Source: Pseudoneobacillus sp042683745 (GTDB lineage Bacteria > Bacillota > Bacilli > Bacillales > Cytobacillaceae). Taken from it: 64,000 bases of DNA. The position numbers and the translations under genes are program-made. How positions within the stretch are numbered: the first letter of the stretch is position 1; the number at the start of each line of letters is the position of its first letter. The notes under the pieces are model-generated. The model searched no databases and was not told the origin of the DNA. It saw only the letters and a list, made by a program, of their open reading frames with translations. The stretch covers positions 496,001-560,000 of the forward strand of contig NZ_JBHUJX010000025.1 in assembly GCF_042683745.1 (NCBI RefSeq), read 5' to 3'. Positions 51,140 through 58,361 of the stretch are shown piece by piece.

Positions 51140-51772
51140 TTATTGGTCTTGAGCAAGTGATAAAAAAGCTTTCGTTATATTTGTTTTTGTTATTCTACCA
51201 ATGACTTCAAATCCTTTTTCAGTTTCTTTCACAATGGGTAACGCATCAATTTGCTTTTCAATTAGCTTCTTGGCTACTTCGATTAATAAGTCTTCCTTTT
51301 GACACATTGTTATGTTCGGCATTCGCGTCATAATAATATTCACAGGAATATTGGATAAATCCTGTTTTCCTAAACTTGCTCGAAGTAAATCTTTTCTAGA
51401 AAGAACCCCAACTAGAACAGTTGCCTGATCTACAACAAACATCGTTCCTACATCTTCTAGAAACATCGTACAAATAGCGTCATATACAGACACATTTTCA
51501 CTTACAACTACTGGTATCGACTGATAATCCTTTACATAGAGTTTCTTTAAATTTTCCGTCAATAATTGTGTTCCCGATTTCCCAGTGTAAAAATAGCCTA
51601 CACGTGGTCTGGCATCTAAAAAACCAGCCATCGTAAGAATGGCTAAATCAGGTCTTAATGTTGCCCTGGTTAAATTTAGTTGATCGGCTATTTGTTCACC
51701 CGTAATCGGGCCACTATCTTTGACAATTTGCAATATTAGCTCTTGTCGTTTATTTAATTCGATTGTGATCAC
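51140..51772 (-). CDS. ccpN: Gluconeogenesis repressor CcpN
   Basis: About 210 aa. N-terminal winged helix (I-T-G-E-Q-I-A-D-Q-L-N-L-T-R-A-T-L-R-P-D) and two C-terminal CBS domains (residues 80-205) that bind adenine nucleotides. In Bacillus subtilis CcpN represses gapB, pckA and the sRNA SR1 on glycolytic carbon. The start is awkward: an in-frame TAG precedes two GTG codons (51775, 51772) that themselves form part of the Shine-Dalgarno AGGTGGTGAT. Alignment from memory with the Bacillus protein favours GTG 51772. Operon ccpN-ppsR. Confidence 0.9.
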   Translation of the reverse strand: MITIELNKRQELILQIVKDSGPITGEQIADQLNLTRATLRPDLAILTMAGFLDARPRVGYFYTGKSGTQLLTENLKKLYVKDYQSIPVVVSENVSVYDAICTMFLEDVGTMFVVDQATVLVGVLSRKDLLRASLGKQDLSNIPVNIIMTRMPNITMCQKEDLLIEVAKKLIEKQIDALPIVKETEKGFEVIGRITKTNITKAFLSLAQDQ

Positions 51773-51850
51773 CACCTAATTAATCAAATGATAAATACGA
51801 TTTATTCATAAGAATTATTATATACTTAATATAGGTAAATGAAAAAGATT

Positions 51851-51880
51851 AAAAGCCTGTCGTAATGATGACAGGCTTTT
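51851..51880 (-). terminator. Terminator of glyS
   Basis: Stem AAAAGCCTGTC / GACAGGCTTTT with 8-base loop, just after the glyS stop. Confidence 0.88.
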
Positions 51881-51884
51881 ACAG

Positions 51885-53957
51885 TTATTTGACAATGATC
51901 TCATTCACTTTTGCAAAGTTTAAAATATAATTTGCAAGAGTTGCGAGTAAACTTAATCGATTCATTTTGATTTCTTGGTTATCTACCATGACCATTGTAT
52001 GATCGAAGAAATTGTCAATGGCAGGTTTTAAAGAGATTAATAACTCATAATTCTTTTCGTCGTTGTTCAAATGGTCAAGATTTTTCTCAAGTAATTGTAT
52101 TTGCTCATATAATGTTTTTTCAAATTCATTTTCGAATAATGATGGCTTAACCTCTTGTATTTCGTCAATTTTCCCAGCAATATTTAATACCCTACTTAAG
52201 GCTTCCATATTCTCTTTAAAATCAACATCTGCTTTTTTCTGATCTAAAATTAAAGCACGAGAGACAAGTGAGCCTACAACACCGATATTTCCACCTAAAA
52301 TAGCTTCTATAATATCATAACGAATCCCTTTTTCCTGTAGTAAATGTTTGATTCGAAGTTTAAAAAAGCTTATGAGCTCTTCATTCATTTCTTCATTTGA
52401 TTTCTTTTGGATTTTTGCCTGTTCAATTAAATTGATTGTAAATGAAAGTATTTCTTCTAAAGAAACATTCCATTTTCGATCTAATAATATTTGAACAATA
52501 CCTGATGCTTGACGTCGAAGTGCGTATGGATCTTGAGAACCGCTTGGAATCTTTCCAATTGCAAAGAAAGAGGTAATTGTATCAAGTTTATCTGCAAGAG
52601 CAAGTACAGCACCAACATTGCTGGTTGGAGTCATTCCATCAGCACTACGTGGCATATAATGCTCATTGATGGCTAATGCCACAAGATCATCTTCACCTTT
52701 TTGCATGGCATATTTTTCACCCATTACCCCTTGTAATTCTGGAAATTCATAAACTAAATTTGTTACTAAATCAAATTTACAAATTTCTGCCGCCCGGTCT
52801 ACTGCTTTTTGTTCTTCGGCATTTTCTATCGTTAATAATGCAATTTTGTTTGCCAATTCACGAACCCTTGCCATTTTATTAGAAAGTGTCCCTATTTCTT
52901 CATGATAGACAATGGAATTTAGTTTTTGTAAACAATCATCAATCTTTAATTTTTGATCTTCCTTATAGAAAAATGCAGCATCTGAAAGCCTAGCACGTAA
53001 CACCTTTTCATTTCCCTTTGCAACGGTTTCCAAGTGCATATGATCACCATTTCTTACCGTTACGAAGAAAGGCAATAACTGCCCTTCTATTGATTTAACT
53101 GGGAAATAACGTTGATGCTCTTTCATTGATGTAATTAACACTTGTTCTGGTAAATCCAAGAACGATTCTTCAAATTGCCCGAACAAAACGGTTGGGTACT
53201 CAACAAGATTTGTTACTTCCTCAAGTAAGTCTTCATCAACAGGAATTTGCCAATCTTTTTCTTCCATTAAATTTTCAAGTTGTGATAAAATAGCTGTCTT
53301 TCTTTCAGAAGCATCGACCATAACAAATTGACTAAGCATCCTTTGTACATAATCTGAAGGTGTATCGAGAGTGATTCTCTCACCTAGAAAGCGATGCCCA
53401 AAAGTGAATCGATCTGTATGAACATTCGTTATTTCAAATGGGATGATTTCAGTTCCAAATAAAGCTACTAACCACTTAATTGGGCGAATATATTTTAGAT
53501 CCTGATTAGCCCAGCGCATATTTTTTGGAAAATAAAGATTTGTAATTACTTGTTTTAAGTTAGGAAATAATTCTTTCGTTTCCTTCCCCTTTGTAAATTT
53601 ATTCACATGAGCATATTCAATTCCATTGATCTCTTTGAAATAGATATCCTCTACATTTACACCTTGACCTTTTGTAAAACCAATGGCAGCTTTACTCCAC
53701 TCCCCTTGATCATTAAGAGCAATCTTCTTCGCAGGTCCTTTCGCCTCTTCTTGACTATCTTCTTGTTTTTCAGCTACACCTTCGAGAAGGATTGCTAATC
53801 TTCTTGGAGTGGAATAGCGGTATAATTTATCATAAGATATTTTATTTTCATCTAACCAAGCAGTAACCTTTTGTTCTAGCTGCAAGGAAGTTTCTGAAAT
53901 AAAGCGAGCAGGCATTTCTTCTAATCCAATTTCCAATAGCAAGTCACGTTTACTCAT
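51885..53957 (-). CDS. glyS: Glycyl-tRNA synthetase beta subunit
   Basis: 690 aa. Begins M-S-K-R-D-L-L-L-E-I-G-L-E-E-M-P-A-R, the family signature; central HD-like domain and C-terminal DALR-type anticodon domain (R-V-L-N-I-A-G-K region near residue 590). Works as alpha2-beta2 with GlyQ. Start ATG 53957 after GGAGGC; it overlaps the glyQ stop by a few bases, so the subunits are translationally coupled. Regulated by the T-box at 54875-55086. Confidence 0.96.
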   Translation of the reverse strand: MSKRDLLLEIGLEEMPARFISETSLQLEQKVTAWLDENKISYDKLYRYSTPRRLAILLEGVAEKQEDSQEEAKGPAKKIALNDQGEWSKAAIGFTKGQGVNVEDIYFKEINGIEYAHVNKFTKGKETKELFPNLKQVITNLYFPKNMRWANQDLKYIRPIKWLVALFGTEIIPFEITNVHTDRFTFGHRFLGERITLDTPSDYVQRMLSQFVMVDASERKTAILSQLENLMEEKDWQIPVDEDLLEEVTNLVEYPTVLFGQFEESFLDLPEQVLITSMKEHQRYFPVKSIEGQLLPFFVTVRNGDHMHLETVAKGNEKVLRARLSDAAFFYKEDQKLKIDDCLQKLNSIVYHEEIGTLSNKMARVRELANKIALLTIENAEEQKAVDRAAEICKFDLVTNLVYEFPELQGVMGEKYAMQKGEDDLVALAINEHYMPRSADGMTPTSNVGAVLALADKLDTITSFFAIGKIPSGSQDPYALRRQASGIVQILLDRKWNVSLEEILSFTINLIEQAKIQKKSNEEMNEELISFFKLRIKHLLQEKGIRYDIIEAILGGNIGVVGSLVSRALILDQKKADVDFKENMEALSRVLNIAGKIDEIQEVKPSLFENEFEKTLYEQIQLLEKNLDHLNNDEKNYELLISLKPAIDNFFDHTMVMVDNQEIKMNRLSLLATLANYILNFAKVNEIIVK

Positions 53958-54840
53958 TTTTGTTTGCCTCCTCACGTTTTAAAATAGGGAATCCAAGTTT
54001 TTCCCTTTCTTCATAAAATGTTTTCGCTACTTTTCGTGCTAAATTTCGGCAGCGGCCAATATAACCTGTTCTTTCAGTAACAGAAATGGCCCCCCTCGCA
54101 TCTAAAAGATTGAAAACATGTGAGCACTTTAACACATAATCATACGCTGGATGCACGAGACCATTATCCATTTGCTGGTGTGCTTCTTGTTCATATATGT
54201 TAAATAGATTAAAGAGCATTTCTTTATTAGAAGTTTCAAATGTATATTTTGAATGTTCGTATTCAGGCTGATAAAAGATATCTCGAACTGTAAACCCTTC
54301 TGTCCACTCTAAATCAAATACATTTTCTTTGTCTTGAATATAAGAAGCTAAACGTTCAATTCCATACGTAATCTCAACAGATACAGGCTTACATTCTAAT
54401 CCACCAACTTGTTGGAAATACGTAAATTGAGTAATTTCCATTCCATCCAACCACACTTCCCATCCTAAACCTGCACAACCTAAAGATGGGTTTTCCCAGT
54501 TATCTTCAACAAAACGAATATCATGCTCAAGTGGATTAATCCCTAAGGCTTTAAGTGAATCTAAATAAAGCTCTTGGATATTATCTGGTGATGGTTTCAT
54601 AATCACCTGAAATTGATGGTGCTGATAAAGTCGGTTAGGATTTTCCCCATACCTTCCATCAGCAGGTCTACGTGATGGCTCAACATAAGCAACATTCCAT
54701 GGCTCTGGTCCGATCGCTCGCAGGAATGTATACGGACTCATTGTTCCCGCTCCTTTTTCAACATCATAGGCCTGCATCAAAATGCAACCTTGCTCTGACC
54801 AATGCTTTTGTAACGTTAAAATCATGTTTTGAATATTCAT
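53950..54840 (-). CDS. glyQ: Glycyl-tRNA synthetase alpha subunit
   Basis: 296 aa catalytic subunit (class II aaRS). M-Q-A-Y-D-V-E-K-G-A-G-T-M-S-P near residue 22, R-P-A-D-G-R-Y-G-E-N-P-N-R near 60, G-W-E-V-W-L-D-G-M-E near 130; all diagnostic. Start ATG 54840; GGAGG lies 12 bases upstream, a little far. The longer frame runs into the T-box terminator and is not coding. Cotranscribed with glyS. Confidence 0.96.
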   Translation of the reverse strand: MNIQNMILTLQKHWSEQGCILMQAYDVEKGAGTMSPYTFLRAIGPEPWNVAYVEPSRRPADGRYGENPNRLYQHHQFQVIMKPSPDNIQELYLDSLKALGINPLEHDIRFVEDNWENPSLGCAGLGWEVWLDGMEITQFTYFQQVGGLECKPVSVEITYGIERLASYIQDKENVFDLEWTEGFTVRDIFYQPEYEHSKYTFETSNKEMLFNLFNIYEQEAHQQMDNGLVHPAYDYVLKCSHVFNLLDARGAISVTERTGYIGRCRNLARKVAKTFYEEREKLGFPILKREEANKNE

Positions 54841-54874
54841 TGGTACAATACACCTCCATAAATTTTTAAAAAAC

Positions 54875-54914
54875 AAAAAACTCTCGTCCCTATGCCTAAG
54901 CATAGGGACGAGAG
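54875..54914 (-). terminator. T-box regulated terminator
   Basis: Stem CTCTCGTCCCTATGC / GCATAGGGACGAGAG with short loop and T6 on the minus strand. The 5' strand competes with the T-box antiterminator. Confidence 0.93.
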
Positions 54915-55086
54915 TTACCCGCGGTTCCACCCTAATTGCAACCTTTAAAATATAAAAGTTGCCACTTTAACTAAATGCTGCTCCAGAACGCCTTCCTTAT
55001 TGTTCTATCACCTAGCTCCCACTATCCTAGGCTCGCTTTCATAGAGGGAAATAAGTACTATTTTCCTTCTTAGCAACTATTTTTTT
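54875..55086 (-). promoter_or_regulatory. T-box riboswitch (glycine) of glyQS
   Basis: On the minus strand: a stem I region beginning near 55075; the T-box core AGGGTGGAACCGCG (54933-54920) that pairs with the uncharged tRNA end; then the terminator stem. In the specifier region AATAAGGAAGGCGTTCTGG the codon GGC (54992-54990) fits glycine. Uncharged tRNA-Gly would favour the antiterminator and allow glyQS expression. Confidence 0.95.
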
Positions 55087-55205
55087 GTCTGGCTCCAGCG
55101 CCTAGCCCCTCGAGGTCAAATGTTCGAAACTCAAAAAGTCAAAGAACGACTTTCTGAGTTTCGAAGCATTTGCTTGTCGGGGCTGATCAAGGCGCTTACG
55201 CTTTT
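55087..55205 (-). repeat. Mosaic intergenic hairpin repeat, copy 7 (short type, in glyQS leader)
   Basis: 119 bases, minus orientation. Central stem TTCGAAACTC / GAGTTTCGAA and AAAGTC / GACTTT around GTTCTTT; outer stem AGCGCC / GGCGCT. It lies between the glyQS promoter (55222-55249) and the T-box, so it must be part of every glyQS leader RNA from that promoter. Confidence 0.92.
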
Positions 55206-55221
55206 CTTATATAATAAAGAT

Positions 55222-55249
55222 ATTATATTAAATATTTACTCATTGTCAA
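55222..55249 (-). promoter_or_regulatory. Sigma-A promoter of glyQS
   Basis: Perfect -35 TTGACA (55249-55244), 16-base spacer, perfect -10 TATAAT (55227-55222), just past the recO stop codon. Expected start point near 55214, before repeat copy 7. Confidence 0.87.
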
Positions 55250-55254
55250 CAAGG

Positions 55255-56007
55255 TTATAACTTCATTCGGAATTGGTCCATTTGGTCAAGAAATTTTTTG
55301 GATTTTAAATGAAGCCCAGAATATTCTTCATAATAAGCATGAATAATTTTTTTTAGTTCCTGTTTTGTTTCTGCTTTTACCGAAATATCTCCTAATCTAG
55401 ATAAATCAAAAAAATAAAAGATCCTTAATAACTTCACGGTTGAACTTGAAATCTTAAAATGATAAGGATCTGTTTCTAAGCATCGATGACAAATGAAGCC
55501 ATTTTCACGAATAGAAAATGAAAAATGACCGTCTGTTTTACCACAAACGGCGCATTGATTTAAAATTGGATACAGACCTAAGGAGTTTAACATTTTCATT
55601 TCAAAAATATGAATGAGAATGTCTAAATCGTACTCTTCATTCATATAGTTAATTGTTTGTAATAATAGTTCAAATAAATAAGGATTAGGTTTTTTTTCAT
55701 CTGTACACTTATCTGTTAATTCTAAAATATAGCTGGCATAAGCAGTTAAAATGATATCTTCACGAATGGTTCTCATGGAAGAAATCATTTCTCCTTGCTG
55801 TAAAGTACCTAAACCATTTCCTTTTTGAATTAAGTAATAACCGTAAGAAAAAAGCTGAGTGATGGCAGCCAATCGACTGTTTGGCTTTTTTGCACCACGC
55901 GCCATCACTCCTACCTTTCCCCATTCACGGGTGTATAATGTTACAATTTTATTTGTTTCACTGTAATCGGTTGTTCTTATGACGATGCCTTCGCATTTTT
56001 GAAGCAT
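55255..56007 (-). CDS. recO: DNA repair protein RecO
   Basis: 250 aa. N-terminal OB fold (I-V-I-R-T-T-D-Y-S-E-T-N-K-I-V-T-L-Y-T), helical middle, and a zinc finger with C-A-V-C-G near residue 150 and F-I-C-H-R-C near 175. Loads RecA on SSB-coated DNA with RecR in recombination repair. ATG 56007 after GGATGGTGA. Follows yqzL and era in the conserved order. Confidence 0.94.
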   Translation of the reverse strand: MLQKCEGIVIRTTDYSETNKIVTLYTREWGKVGVMARGAKKPNSRLAAITQLFSYGYYLIQKGNGLGTLQQGEMISSMRTIREDIILTAYASYILELTDKCTDEKKPNPYLFELLLQTINYMNEEYDLDILIHIFEMKMLNSLGLYPILNQCAVCGKTDGHFSFSIRENGFICHRCLETDPYHFKISSSTVKLLRIFYFFDLSRLGDISVKAETKQELKKIIHAYYEEYSGLHLKSKKFLDQMDQFRMKL

Positions 56008-56040
56008 CTAGCGTCACCATCCAATATATTTGTGACAAAT

Positions 56041-56184
56041 CTATGAGATGGGAAAATCAATCTCAGCTAGCTCATCATCCTGATTTCTGGGTATTTCTTG
56101 CTTTTCCTTCTCTAACTCCTTAAAGATTAGATAAGTGTCAATGTTACCTGTTTGAGAAAACACTTTCCAGGTAAAATCTAACAT
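56041..56184 (-). CDS. yqzL: YqzL family small protein
   Basis: 47 aa: begins M-L-D-F-T-W-K-V-F-S-Q-T-G-N, ends E-I-D-F-P-I-S. This matches the short YqzL family found between era and recO throughout Bacillus. Acidic, soluble, function unknown. ATG 56184 follows AAAGGTGGGG. Stop at 56041-56043. Confidence 0.9.
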   Translation of the reverse strand: MLDFTWKVFSQTGNIDTYLIFKELEKEKQEIPRNQDDELAEIDFPIS

Positions 56185-56323
56185 CGAAAACCCCACCTTT
56201 CAATTTTTACTAGCGTTGTAAATCCCAAATCCTTACGTTTATCTTAGCCAAACAATCAAATTTCATGAGACGAAATATTTACTAATTCTAATTATGAATA
56301 AACATTTTTTACCAATCTAAGGA

Positions 56324-57244
56324 TTAATACTCATCATCTCGAAATCCATAATCTCGTAACTGTGACATCTTATTCCGCCAATCCTTTTGAACTTTAACCC
56401 AAAGCTCAAGAAAAACCTTTGAACCTAATAAATTTTCAATATCGATTCTCGCACGTTTCCCAATTTCCTTTAGCATACTTCCTTGTTTTCCAATAATAAT
56501 CCCTTTTTGGGAATCTCTCTCGACAATAATTGTTGCCATTACATTGATGACATCTTTCTCATGTCTTCGTTCCATTTTTTCAATTACAACTGCTAAGGAA
56601 TGAGGTATTTCTTCCCGTGTTAAGTGTAAAGCTTTTTCACGAATTAATTCCGAGACAATAAATCGCTCTGGATGATCGGTTACTTGATCTGCTGGATAAT
56701 ATTGTGGCCCTTCAGGTAAAACTTCCTTAATTACCTTTAAAAGATGTTCAACATTATTTCCTTCCAATGCCGAAATTGGGACGATTTCCTGGAAAGGATA
56801 TTTTTCCTTATATGATTCAATTAATGTAAAGAGTGCGTCAGGGTGTATTTTGTCAATTTTATTAATGATTAAGAAGATAGGTGTATTCACAGTCTGAAAC
56901 TTTTCAATGATAAATTCTTCTCCACGGCCAAATCCTTCTTCAGCATTTACCATAAAGAGAATAAGGTCTACACCTTTTAACGTATTTTGTGCGACCTTCA
57001 TCATAAAATCGCCTAGTTTATGTTTTGGTTTATGAATTCCAGGTGTATCGATAAAAATGAGTTGCGAATCTTCTGTTGTTAATACTCCTTGGACTTTATT
57101 TCGAGTTGTTTGTGGTTTATCGCTCATAATGGCAATTTTCTGCCCAATGACTCGGTTTAGGAAGGTTGATTTCCCAACATTCGGTCTGCCAATAATGGAA
57201 ATAAAACCTGATTTGTATGCTGTGCTTTGCTTTTGATTGTTCAT
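56324..57244 (-). CDS. era: GTPase Era
   Basis: 306 aa. G1 GRPNVGKST near residue 18, G2 T-T-R-N, G3 D-T-P-G-I-H near 63, G4 N-K-I-D near 125, and a C-terminal KH domain (I-I-G-K-Q-G-S-M-L-K-E-I-G). Binds 16S rRNA 3' end and helps 30S assembly. Start ATG 57244 after GGAGGAATCAA; the open frame to 57307 is unsupported. In Bacillus subtilis cdd lies between dgkA and era; it is absent here and era is separated from dgkA by a terminator. Confidence 0.96.
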   Translation of the reverse strand: MNNQKQSTAYKSGFISIIGRPNVGKSTFLNRVIGQKIAIMSDKPQTTRNKVQGVLTTEDSQLIFIDTPGIHKPKHKLGDFMMKVAQNTLKGVDLILFMVNAEEGFGRGEEFIIEKFQTVNTPIFLIINKIDKIHPDALFTLIESYKEKYPFQEIVPISALEGNNVEHLLKVIKEVLPEGPQYYPADQVTDHPERFIVSELIREKALHLTREEIPHSLAVVIEKMERRHEKDVINVMATIIVERDSQKGIIIGKQGSMLKEIGKRARIDIENLLGSKVFLELWVKVQKDWRNKMSQLRDYGFRDDEY

Positions 57245-57475
57245 TTGATTCCTCCGGTATGCGCATATCCTAGTAAGTACAAATTCTAAAATCTTTAGTA
57301 TAAGCAATTAACAGGTTAAACTAAATTTCTTTATTTCTTATTTTACCTCATTTCTTTTCCTATTTCATTAGTTGTTGCAAAAACGTAATATAAAAATTTG
57401 AATTTTCTAAACATTTAAGGCTATTTGCCTTATTTATGTCATTTTATCGAAAGTGTTTAACATTATCAAATAAGG

Positions 57476-57507
57476 TTGAAAAATAGAGGAGCTTATTTAG
57501 CTCCTCT
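57476..57507 (-). terminator. Terminator of dgkA
   Basis: Perfect stem AGAGGAGC / GCTCCTCT with 7-base loop, then ATTTTTC on the minus strand. Confidence 0.85.
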
Positions 57508-57890
57508 CAAAAAAGTGTAATAATTTTAGGAATGAAGATGATCATTCCTATAATGATGGATAAGAAAGCATACGTTAGAACAGCACCTGCCGCGATGTCT
57601 TTTGCTTGTTTAGCTAATGAATGAAACTGGTAGTCTGTTACTAAATCAACTACCCTCTCTATTGCAGAATTTATCATTTCCAATGCAAGCATTCCGCCAA
57701 TAGCAAATAAAATAAACATCCATTCTGTACGATTGATCGAAAGACAATAGCCGATAAATACGACTAATAAAGAAATAATTATGTGGATCCTCATATTTCG
57801 TTCTTGAAAAATGGAACAACAAATACCTTCAATTGCAAACTTGAAGGTATCAGCAAATTTACGTTTCCGTTTTTTATCGTTTAAGGCCAT
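57507..57890 (-). CDS. dgkA: Undecaprenol/diacylglycerol kinase DgkA
   Basis: 127 aa with three membrane segments. Diagnostic E-R-N-M-R-I-H near residue 30, A-L-E-M-I-N-S-A-I-E-R-V-V-D near 70 and A-K-D-I-A-A-G-A-V-L near 95 (prokaryotic DAGK signature). In Gram-positives this enzyme phosphorylates undecaprenol for wall synthesis. Start codon overlaps the end of ybeY by 17 bases, so the genes are coupled. Confidence 0.94.
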   Translation of the reverse strand: MALNDKKRKRKFADTFKFAIEGICCSIFQERNMRIHIIISLLVVFIGYCLSINRTEWMFILFAIGGMLALEMINSAIERVVDLVTDYQFHSLAKQAKDIAAGAVLTYAFLSIIIGMIIFIPKIITLF

Positions 57891-58344
57891 AATCTTCTAA
57901 AAGTTCTCTTTGTAAAGAAAACATTTCCTTTTCTTCTTCCTCCGTTTCATGGTCAAACCCTAATAAATGGAGAAAACCATGAACCGCTAGAAATCCTAAT
58001 TCACGCAGGAAAGAATGACCATACTCTTCTGCTTGTTCCTTTGCCTTTGGGATGGAAATAATAATATCTCCCAAAACTCTTGGTTGATCGGCTCCGACAA
58101 TTTCCACTTCTCCTTCACCAAGCTCTTCCATTGCAAAGGAAATCACATCTGTTGATTTATCCTTGTTCCGGTATTCTCGATTAATTTCTTGAATCCTCTC
58201 ATTTGTAACAAAGGTAATGGAGATTTCACTCCCTATTTCAACCTCTTGTCTCTTAGCAGCAAAATTCAATAAACTGCCTATTTCCGTAATCTCTTCTACA
58301 GATAAACTACTTGTTTCATCTACAAAATCAATTTCTAAAGTCAT
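57874..58344 (-). CDS. ybeY: Endoribonuclease YbeY
   Basis: 156 aa zinc-dependent RNase for 16S rRNA maturation and quality control. Zinc motif H-G-F-L-H-L-L-G-F-D-H (H-X3-H-X5-H) near residue 122; conserved R and S-T-D-V-I-S-F near residue 62. ATG 58344 after AAGGGTGG. Called YqfG in Bacillus subtilis; between pgpH and dgkA. Confidence 0.95.
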   Translation of the reverse strand: MTLEIDFVDETSSLSVEEITEIGSLLNFAAKRQEVEIGSEISITFVTNERIQEINREYRNKDKSTDVISFAMEELGEGEVEIVGADQPRVLGDIIISIPKAKEQAEEYGHSFLRELGFLAVHGFLHLLGFDHETEEEEKEMFSLQRELLEDYGLKR

Positions 58345-58361
58345 TCTTCGTCCACCCTTGA

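Noticed and set aside
5406..55205. Dispersed repeats as a CRISPR array or insertion sequence
   Set aside because: Copies are kilobases apart, in both orientations, without spacers, target-site duplications that I can see, or any transposase frame.
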